Program-made: the position numbers and the translations under genes | Notes under the pieces: generated by a model | What the model was told of the DNA's origin: nothing | The model's database searches: none | The model's input: only the letters and a program-made list of their open reading frames with translations | Assembly (NCBI RefSeq): GCF_000389965.1 | Contig: NC_021191.1 | Span: 1,551,501-1,615,500, forward strand | Length of the DNA stretch: 64,000 nt | Direction: 5' to 3' | Source of the DNA: Actinoplanes sp. N902-109 | Lineage (GTDB): Bacteria > Actinomycetota > Actinomycetes > Mycobacteriales > Micromonosporaceae | Shown: piece after piece, positions 57,586-64,000 of the stretch | Layout of the letters: every line of letters starts with the position of its first letter | How positions within the stretch are numbered: position 1 is the first letter of the stretch

Positions 57586-60505
57586 TGACCTGGGTCCCTT
57601 CCGTGGTTCGGTCTCGAGGGCCGGTCAGCCAGCCCCGGACGTGCTCGACCATCGCGCCGAAGCGGGCGGAGGCGAACACCGCCGAGGAGGGCACGGACCG
57701 GCCGGTCAGCTCGCGGATCCCGGCGATCAGGTGCACGCCCATGAGCGAGTCGCCGCCGAGGTGGAAGAAGTGGTCGTCGGGGTGCACCTCGCGCAGCCCG
57801 AGCAGCAGCTGCCACTGGGTCCGCAGGTGCTGTTCGAGCGCGTCGCCGTCCGGAGCCGCTGCCGCTACCGGTACCGCCGGTGCCGTCGCGGGGGTGGCCG
57901 CCGGTGGCTGATCCGGGAGGAACCGGCGGCGGCGGAGCGCGGGCCTCGGCAGCCGGTCCTTCACCGGCCGCGAGCCGTGCAACGGCGTGAAGTCGAGGTC
58001 GGCGCCGTGCGCCCACAACTCACCCAGCGCGGTGAGCAGGGTCTCGGTGTCGGACACCCGTTCGTAGCTCTGCCGGACCGTGCGGACCACCACCGCGTCC
58101 GGGTCGGCCTGCAGCACCCACGGCCGGGCCGTGCCCGGACCGACCTCCACCAGCACCCGGACCCGGTCCAGGGCGAGCGCGATCGCGTCGCGGAAGTGCA
58201 CCGTGTCGACCATGTGCCGGCGCCAGTAGCCCGGTTCGGAGCCCCGGTCGCCCAGCCATTCGCCCAGCACGCTGGAGGCCAGCGGGATGGTGGGCCGGCG
58301 CAGGTCGAGACCTTCGAGGTCGTCGCCGAGCAGCCGGGCCGCCTCGGCCAGCTGCGGGGTGTGGAACGGGTGTGCGCTGTCCACCGGCAGCACCGAGTGC
58401 CCCGCCTCGCGCAGCCGGGTGTCGAGCCGGGCGATGCCGTCCGGGGTGCCGGAGAAGACACAGTGCCGGGGCCCGTTGTCGGCGGCCAGCCAGGCGTCGT
58501 CACCGGCGAACCCGGCCACCTCGCCCGCCCCGGCCAGCACCGCCAGCATCGCGCCCGGCCCGGCCAGTTTGACCAGCTCGGCCCGGCGGTGCACCGCGGA
58601 CATCGCCGCGGCCAGGTCGATCACGTCGGCGAGTGCCGCGCTGACCCATTCGCCCAGCGAGTGCCCGATCAGGACGGCGGGCTGCAGACCGAGCTCCTGC
58701 AACGTACGGGCCAGTGCGTACTCGAAGCAGAACAACCCCAGATGCAGCTGCGGCAGATCCCGCCCGTCCGCCGCGGGCCGGGTCCCGCGCCGCAACATGG
58801 CCGCCAGATCGACCCGCTCCGAGCCCGGTGCGGCGCCTTCGGCGTGGAACTGCGGGCCCACCTTGCCGCCGGTCAGCTCGTCGGCGATCGCCACCACACC
58901 GCGCAGGTGCCCGGCGAAGACCGGCAGGTCGGCGGCGAGCCCGGCGCCCATGCCCGGGTAGTGGCTGCCGATGCCGGGCAGCACGAACCCGATGCCGTCG
59001 TGGCTGCCGGCGCTCGCCGTCTGGGCGCGCAGCCGGTGGGGCTCGAACGCCTCGGCCGGGTCGGCGCTCACCACGACGAACCGGCGTTCCCGCAGCACCC
59101 GCCGCCCGGTCTGGGTCGTGCGGGCCAGCGCACCCGCGCGCCCGGGGTCGGCCAGCACCGCCTCGCGCAGGGCCGCGGTCTCGTCGTCCAGGGTCTCGGC
59201 CGTGTGGCTGGACACCAGCAGCAGCGCCTCGGGCCGGGGCTCGGGTTCCGGCCGCGGCGGCGCGTCCTCCAGCACCACGTGGCAGTTCGTCCCGCCGAGG
59301 CCGAACGCGCTCACCCCGGCCCGGCGGACGCCGCCGGTCGGCTCGGCCCAGATCTGCGGTTCCGGCAGCGGCACCAGCGTGCCGCCGCCCCGGGCGAGGT
59401 CGCCGGGCAGGCTGCGGAACGTGGGCGTCGGCGCGAACCGGCGGTGGCGTACCGCCAGGATGGTCTTGACCAGCCCGGCGATCCCGGCCGCCTCGCGCAG
59501 GTGCCCGAGGTTGGCCTTGACCGCGCCGACCCGCAGCTCGCGGCCGGTGCCACCGAACACCTCGGTGAGCGCGTCCCACTCGGCGGCGTCGCCCACCCGG
59601 GTGCCGCTGCCGTGCGCCTCCACGTAGTCGATGTCGGCCGGGTCCAGGCCGGCCACGTCCAGCGCGGCCCGGATGACATCGCGCTGGGCCCGCGAGCTGA
59701 CCCCGGCGAAACCCGACTTCACCGAGCCGTCGTTGTTGACCGCGGTGCCGCGGATGACGGCCCAGATGTCGTCGCCGTCGGTGCGGGCGTCGGCCAGCCG
59801 TTTGAGCACCACGGCTCCGGCGCCGTCGCCGGGCACGGTCCCGTCGGCACCGGCGTCGAACGGGCGGCAGTACCCGCTGCGGGAACCGATGCCGCCGGCG
59901 GGCGCGTGGTACCCGCGCGGACCGGGCACGCGCACCGCCGAGGTGGCCGCGATCGCCACGTCCGAGCCGAAGCCGAGCAGGTCCTGGCAGGCCAGATGCA
60001 CCGCGACCAACGCGGTCGAGCAGGCCGACTGCACGGTCATCGCCGCGCCGGTCAGGCCCAGCCGGTACGCCAGCCGCGTCGCCGCGTAGTCACCACCGTT
60101 GGCCACCTCCAAAGCCATGTCGTCGACCCCGGGCCGCCCGGCCAGCGCCGACGCCACCCAGGCCAGGTAGTCGTTGCGGCCCACCCCGGCGTACGCGCTG
60201 ACGGTGCGGGTCCGCGGGTCGACGCCCGCGTCGGCCAGGGCCTCGTCCGCGACCTCCAGCAACAGCCGCTGCTGCGGGTCGATGAGCAGGGCCTCGGCGT
60301 CGGAGATGCCGTAGCGCCGCGGGTCGAACATGCCGCTGCCGGGCAGGGCGCCGTACGCGGGCACGTAGTCACCCTCGCCGGTGCCGCGCCGGGTGATGGC
60401 GCTGCGCCCGCCGGCGAGCAGCTGCCAGTAGTCGCCGGGGGTGTCGGCACCGGGCAGGCGCACGGCCAGCCCGACCACCGCCACGGCCAGGTCGTCGGTG
60501 CTCAT
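57578..60505 (-). CDS. Type I polyketide synthase module: KS-AT-ACP
   Basis: 975 residues from the ATG before STDDLAVAVVGLAVRLPG. Ketosynthase (about 5-425) with the catalytic Cys162 (SACSTA), His298 (EAHGSGT) and His335 (NLGHLREA). Acyltransferase (about 505-830) with Ser616 in GHSLGEW and HPFH at 712-715, a HAFH-like segment associated with malonyl-type rather than methylmalonyl choice. ACP with Ser920 in LGGDSLMG. No KR, DH, ER or TE domain is present. The AT is a candidate for taking the methoxymalonyl unit from the discrete ACP. The ATG overlaps the stop of the A-PCP gene upstream (ATGA at 60502-60505), so an NRPS-to-PKS transfer is expected. Confidence 0.93.
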   Translation of the reverse strand: MSTDDLAVAVVGLAVRLPGADTPGDYWQLLAGGRSAITRRGTGEGDYVPAYGALPGSGMFDPRRYGISDAEALLIDPQQRLLLEVADEALADAGVDPRTRTVSAYAGVGRNDYLAWVASALAGRPGVDDMALEVANGGDYAATRLAYRLGLTGAAMTVQSACSTALVAVHLACQDLLGFGSDVAIAATSAVRVPGPRGYHAPAGGIGSRSGYCRPFDAGADGTVPGDGAGAVVLKRLADARTDGDDIWAVIRGTAVNNDGSVKSGFAGVSSRAQRDVIRAALDVAGLDPADIDYVEAHGSGTRVGDAAEWDALTEVFGGTGRELRVGAVKANLGHLREAAGIAGLVKTILAVRHRRFAPTPTFRSLPGDLARGGGTLVPLPEPQIWAEPTGGVRRAGVSAFGLGGTNCHVVLEDAPPRPEPEPRPEALLLVSSHTAETLDDETAALREAVLADPGRAGALARTTQTGRRVLRERRFVVVSADPAEAFEPHRLRAQTASAGSHDGIGFVLPGIGSHYPGMGAGLAADLPVFAGHLRGVVAIADELTGGKVGPQFHAEGAAPGSERVDLAAMLRRGTRPAADGRDLPQLHLGLFCFEYALARTLQELGLQPAVLIGHSLGEWVSAALADVIDLAAAMSAVHRRAELVKLAGPGAMLAVLAGAGEVAGFAGDDAWLAADNGPRHCVFSGTPDGIARLDTRLREAGHSVLPVDSAHPFHTPQLAEAARLLGDDLEGLDLRRPTIPLASSVLGEWLGDRGSEPGYWRRHMVDTVHFRDAIALALDRVRVLVEVGPGTARPWVLQADPDAVVVRTVRQSYERVSDTETLLTALGELWAHGADLDFTPLHGSRPVKDRLPRPALRRRRFLPDQPPAATPATAPAVPVAAAAPDGDALEQHLRTQWQLLLGLREVHPDDHFFHLGGDSLMGVHLIAGIRELTGRSVPSSAVFASARFGAMVEHVRGWLTGPRDRTTEGTQVNV

Positions 60506-62775
60506 CGGACTCCCTTCGGGCCAGGGGTGGCAGCCCGCCGTTCGCGCAGGGCCGCCTGCCGGTCGCGCAGCGCGCCGCGACGTCCGGTGAGAGCCGGCGG
60601 CGGTGCCTGCTCCGGACGGCCGCGCAGCAGTGCGGCCAGAGCGCGGGGGGTGCCGGCGTCGAGGACGGCAGCCAGGTCGACGTCCCCGCCGACGGCCGCC
60701 TCGACGGCCGCGCGCAGCAGCATCAGCCGCAGTGAGTCGCCACCCAGCGCGAAGAAGTCGTCGTCGACGCCGACGCTGTCGAGGCCCAGCACACCGGCCA
60801 CCAGCTGCACCGCCGTGCGCTGGTCCGCGCTCTGCGGCGGGGCGTAGGCGGTGCCGATGCCGGGCCGCGAGCGGGACGGGGTGCGCAGCTTGGCCCGGTC
60901 GACCTTGCCGCTGTCGAGCAGCGGCAGCGCCGGGACCAGCGCCAGATAGCTCGGCACCATGAAGTCCGGCAGTCGCTGCTCCACAAAGGTCCGCACCGCA
61001 CGCACGGCGGGTTCGGGCCCGGTGGCGACCAGGTACGCGGCCAGCACGGCACCCTGGTCCGGGTCGGCCACGCCCACCACCGCGGCGTCGGCGATCGCCG
61101 GGTGCTCGCGCAGCACCAGCTCCACCTCGGCCGGTTCGACGCGCTGACCGCGCACCTTGACCTGAGCGTCGGCCCGGCCGAGATACTCCAGCTGCCCGTC
61201 GCCACGGAACCGGGCGAGGTCGCCGGTGCGGAACAGCGTCGCCGGTCCGGCCGGGTCGTACGGGTTGGCCGTGAACCGTTCGGCGGTCAGGTCCGGGCGC
61301 CCGAGATAGCCGGCCGACAGCCCGGGCCCGCCGGTGCGGATCTCGCCGGGCACGCCGGGCGGCACCAGCCGGCCGTCCGGGCCGGTCAGATAGACCTGCA
61401 TGTCCAGCGGGCGCCCGATGTTCGTCCCGGCTCCGCTGTCCAGCGGGTCCGGCTCGGCCGGTCCCTGCCGGTGGCAGACGTAGTCGGCCTCGGTCAGCGT
61501 GTACGTGTTGTGCACCGCGAACCCGCAGTCGCGCAGTTGCTGCTCCAGGTCGGCGGGCAGCACCTCGCCCCCGACGAACACGTGCCGCAGGGCCCGGGCA
61601 TTGCGGAACCTCTCCCGCCGGATGAGCAGCCGCAGCATCGAGGGCACGAAGCTGACCGTGGTGATGCCCGCGCTGTCGATCAGCTCGGCGAGATAGCGGT
61701 CGTCGCGGTCGCGGCCGGGCTCGGCGATCACCGTGGTCGCCCCGGCGGCCATCGGCCACCACGACTCGCGGAAGCTGATCGGCGACTTGAGCAGCACCCG
61801 ATCGGCCGGTCCGAGCTGGTACAGGCCCTGCTCCAGAAAGATCCGCGCGGAGTGCATCCGGTGCGGGCGCAGCACGCCCTTCGGTTCGCCGGTGCTGCCC
61901 GAGGTGAAGAACAGGTAGGCGGTGCTGCCCTCGTGCGCCCGGTCGTCCAGCTCGCCACCCGGGTCGGGCAGGGCGAGCAGATCCGCCACGCTTTGCGACC
62001 CCTCGACCGCGGTGCCCGGATGGGCGGTCGCGGTGCGCAGGACGGCCACCGGCTCGGACTGCCGCAGGATCGCGTCGACCCGGCGGGCGGGCAGGCCCGG
62101 GTCGGCGTACGTGAAGCAGCCCCCGGCCTTGAAGATCGCGAGGATGGCGACGAACAGCTCGGTGCTGCGCTCACCGGAGAGCACCACGGCCGCGCCCGGC
62201 TCGGTGACGTGCGGGCGCAGCTGCCGCGCCAACCGGTCGGAGCGTTCGTCCAGTTCCCGGTACGTGACCAGCTCAGCCCCGAGCACCAGGGCGGCCTGCT
62301 CCGGCGTCCGGGCGGCCTGCTCGCGGAACAGCCGGTGCAGCGTGGTCGCGGGATAACCGGGGTCGGCCGGGTTCTGCCGCGCCAGCCACCGGTGCTCGGC
62401 GGGCAGCAGGATGTCCACGTCCGGCCCGCCCGCCAGCACCCGGCCCACGTGCTCGGCCATCCGCGCGGCGGTCGGCCCGGAGAGCACGGCCCGGTCGTAG
62501 TCGCAGCGCAGCCCGTCGCCGGGGGCGGTGAGCGACCAGATCGACCCGGCCGGCGTGGCACCGGCCGCCACCCACAGGTCCGCGGGGTTGCCCGGGCCGG
62601 CGGTCGCCGGGGTGACGACCGGCCACTCGACGCCGTAGCGCCGCAGCACCACGGTGACCGCGGCGGCCAGCGTGGCGGGGTCCGGGGCGGACATGCCGGC
62701 GGGCAGCGGCAGGTCCAGCGAGGCCGGTTCGGGGGCGGCCTCCGGGCGTACCCGGGGCAGGGAGAGCGGGATCAT
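60502..62775 (-). CDS. NRPS protein: condensation-domain remnant, adenylation domain, PCP
   Basis: 757 residues. Residues 1-130 look like the last part of a condensation domain (CDYDRAVLSGPTAARMAEHVGRVLAGG) and lack the HHxxxDG motif. The adenylation domain has A3 TSGSTGEPKG (291-300), the A4 segment SFRESWWPM (334-342), A5 NTYTLTEAD (423-431) and A8 YLGRADAQVKVRGQRVEPAEVE. The residue that binds the alpha-amino group (Asp235 of GrsA) is Arg336. A10 lysine is in DSGKVDRAKL and the PCP serine in LGGDSLRL near 700. The tail is basic. The substrate is therefore unlikely to be a normal alpha-amino acid; it may be a hydroxy/keto acid, beta-amino acid or aryl acid. Both ends overlap neighbours (ATGA). 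Confidence 0.9.
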   Translation of the reverse strand: MIPLSLPRVRPEAAPEPASLDLPLPAGMSAPDPATLAAAVTVVLRRYGVEWPVVTPATAGPGNPADLWVAAGATPAGSIWSLTAPGDGLRCDYDRAVLSGPTAARMAEHVGRVLAGGPDVDILLPAEHRWLARQNPADPGYPATTLHRLFREQAARTPEQAALVLGAELVTYRELDERSDRLARQLRPHVTEPGAAVVLSGERSTELFVAILAIFKAGGCFTYADPGLPARRVDAILRQSEPVAVLRTATAHPGTAVEGSQSVADLLALPDPGGELDDRAHEGSTAYLFFTSGSTGEPKGVLRPHRMHSARIFLEQGLYQLGPADRVLLKSPISFRESWWPMAAGATTVIAEPGRDRDDRYLAELIDSAGITTVSFVPSMLRLLIRRERFRNARALRHVFVGGEVLPADLEQQLRDCGFAVHNTYTLTEADYVCHRQGPAEPDPLDSGAGTNIGRPLDMQVYLTGPDGRLVPPGVPGEIRTGGPGLSAGYLGRPDLTAERFTANPYDPAGPATLFRTGDLARFRGDGQLEYLGRADAQVKVRGQRVEPAEVELVLREHPAIADAAVVGVADPDQGAVLAAYLVATGPEPAVRAVRTFVEQRLPDFMVPSYLALVPALPLLDSGKVDRAKLRTPSRSRPGIGTAYAPPQSADQRTAVQLVAGVLGLDSVGVDDDFFALGGDSLRLMLLRAAVEAAVGGDVDLAAVLDAGTPRALAALLRGRPEQAPPPALTGRRGALRDRQAALRERRAATPGPKGVR

Positions 62776-64000
62776 CGGGCCGCACCGACCGTGGCCCGGC
62801 GGCTGATCGCCTGCGCCGCCGCCATCCCGGTGGCAGCACCGTAGGTGATGCCGATGATCTTCGAGGACGAGTCGCCGGTGAAGAACAGGCCCGGCACCGA
62901 CGACTCCATGTCGCCGGAGAGCTCGAGGTCGGGGAAGAGCCGCTCGACTACCGGGGCGGCAACCGTGGCGCTGCCCGGCACCATGCCCGGGTGCAGCTTG
63001 TTGAGCCGGTCGGCCATCTCCAGGATGTCGGCGACCACCGAGGCGGGCAGGCAGTCGCGCAGCGAGCCGTGGTGGTAGTCGATCAGGCTGGTGGACAGCT
63101 TCTCCGCGGTCAGCGGGGCCCCGCGCAGCTCGTCGATCGTGCACACCACCGGCCGGCCACCGCCGAACTCGGCGACCCGGGCGGCGTAGGCGCGGGCGAA
63201 ATCCGTGCCGTCCGCGCCCGCGGGGACGTCCACAGTGGTGAGCACGCCCATGTTCGAGCGGCTCGTCGAGCGGGTGAGGCAGTGCTGGCCGTCGAGGGCA
63301 ACCGCGCCGAGGAAGCCGTACTGCATGACCCGGCCGCCCTCGCAGACGCAGAAGGTGCGCACCGACTCGCCGCGGTCGTTGAGGAACGACAGCTTCGGGT
63401 TGTGGCAGCCGTCGGTCAGCGGGGCCAGGTCGGTGCGCGTGGCCTCCAGCCGCACGCCCAGGTCGACCCGGGCGGCGCTGCGGTGCCGCACGCCGAGCCC
63501 GGCGATCAGGTCGCGCACCCAGGGCAGGCCGAGCTTGCCGGTGGCCACCACGACGTTGGCGGTGCCGAACCGGGCCGGACCGGCCGGGGTGTCGGCGGTG
63601 ACGGTGAACCCGCCGCCGGTGCGCTGCTCGACACCGGTGGCGTGGTGGTGCAGCAGGATCTGCCCACCGGCCGCTTCCAGCCGGGCCCGCAGGTTGGCGA
63701 TGACCACCAGAGCCACGTCGACCGTGACGCTCTGCGAGGGGGCGGTGTCGACGTGGTGGAACACGTCGCTGGTGCTGCCGCCGGTCGCCGGCGTCTCCAC
63801 CTCGGCGCGCGGCAGGCCCAGCGCGAAGAACGTGTCGTACACCGCGCTGACCAGGTCGGCGGCGCGGTCGAAGGAGCCCAGGGCACGTTCCAGACCGCTG
63901 TACGAGCGGGTCCGGCCGTCGGCCGTACGTTCGATCTTGGAGCGGGTGAGCGACGAGATGTAGCCCAGGTTGGTGTCGAAGTGGAACGCCGCCCCGCCCA
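62772..64000 (-). CDS. FAD-dependent oxidoreductase (N-terminus outside window)
   Basis: The first gene of the operon seen here. The frame is open to the right edge, so the N-terminal Rossmann motif is missing; about 409 residues are visible, opening with GGAAFHFDTNLGYISSLTRSK. It resembles FAD-dependent dehydrogenases of the BBE-unrelated, FixC/Lhs-like group, with VVVATGKLGLPWVRDLIAG (second dinucleotide site), ARVDLGVRLEATRTDL, and the C-terminal VPGLFFTGDSSSKIIGITYGAATGMAAAQAI, which binds FAD. It likely oxidises an early building block. Its stop overlaps the ATG of the A-PCP gene. Confidence 0.85.
   Translation of the reverse strand, partial: GGAAFHFDTNLGYISSLTRSKIERTADGRTRSYSGLERALGSFDRAADLVSAVYDTFFALGLPRAEVETPATGGSTSDVFHHVDTAPSQSVTVDVALVVIANLRARLEAAGGQILLHHHATGVEQRTGGGFTVTADTPAGPARFGTANVVVATGKLGLPWVRDLIAGLGVRHRSAARVDLGVRLEATRTDLAPLTDGCHNPKLSFLNDRGESVRTFCVCEGGRVMQYGFLGAVALDGQHCLTRSTSRSNMGVLTTVDVPAGADGTDFARAYAARVAEFGGGRPVVCTIDELRGAPLTAEKLSTSLIDYHHGSLRDCLPASVVADILEMADRLNKLHPGMVPGSATVAAPVVERLFPDLELSGDMESSVPGLFFTGDSSSKIIGITYGAATGMAAAQAISRRATVGAAR

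Noticed and set aside
57305..60847. 1180-codon open frame on the + strand across the PKS gene
   Set aside because: It is antisense to a PKS with all catalytic motifs and arises from GC-rich codon bias; the translation is low complexity without any domain.

Overview
This is a GC-rich actinobacterial chromosome segment. The gene families and the many GTG/TTG starts fit Micromonosporaceae (Actinoplanes or Micromonospora type); that placement is an inference, because no rRNA lies in the window. I found no tRNA, rRNA, CRISPR array, transposase or integrase.

Region 1 (1-12.4 kb) is housekeeping. It starts with the 3' end of an ATP-dependent DNA ligase, then a proline-rich membrane protein, a SURF1-type oxidase assembly factor, cobyrinate a,c-diamide synthase (cobB), a DinB-like protein and a class A penicillin-binding protein. 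A tightly overlapping corrin cluster follows (cobC-like aminotransferase, cobT, fused cysG/cobA), then a VOC protein and trehalose-6-phosphate synthase (otsA). CobB appears to lack its glutaminase cysteine.

Region 2 (12.4-31.2 kb) resembles, from memory, the Mycobacterium tuberculosis Rv2465c-Rv2477c neighbourhood: ettA, thioesterase, a conserved hypothetical, glbO, HNH endonuclease, ctaJ, DUF5130, pepN, rpiB. Inserted into it are a YbjN protein, a secreted beta-propeller, an MFS exporter with a heptad-repeat tail, an MscS channel, a class F sortase with a secreted partner, a Uma2 protein, a DUF1015 protein and an esterase. Tandem repeats and duplicated gene tails are frequent here.

Region 3 (31.2-41.5 kb) is mixed: an Eis-like acetyltransferase, an AHSA1-type protein behind a broken ArsR regulator, a large BTAD/NB-ARC/TPR regulator, a LapA-like membrane protein, a GT2 glycosyltransferase, a stress-type SDR, and a small ORF translationally coupled to an amidohydrolase-fold protein that has lost most of its metal ligands.

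Region 4 (41.5-64 kb, running off the right edge) is a biosynthetic gene cluster. Two forward regulators (a SARP-type ATPase and a TrmB/LuxR-type protein) face a reverse-strand operon of sixteen genes, most of them overlapping. In transcription order these are: FAD oxidoreductase, NRPS A-PCP protein, PKS KS-AT-ACP module, the five-gene methoxymalonyl-ACP cassette (FkbK, ACP, FkbI, FkbH, O-methyltransferase), SDR, LOG-family protein, MFS exporter, ATP-grasp ligase, methyltransferase, a reduced phenylalanyl-tRNA-synthetase-like alpha/beta pair, and a YqcI/YcgG (GntA/DcsA/RohS-type) heme N-oxygenase. An N-oxygenase next to a reduced aminoacyl-tRNA-synthetase pair recalls known routes in which an aaRS-like enzyme acylates a hydroxylamine (valanimycin, MetRS/cupin hydrazine synthases). 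I infer a hybrid peptide-polyketide product built from an N-hydroxylated amine and a methoxymalonyl extender. I cannot match it to a described cluster.
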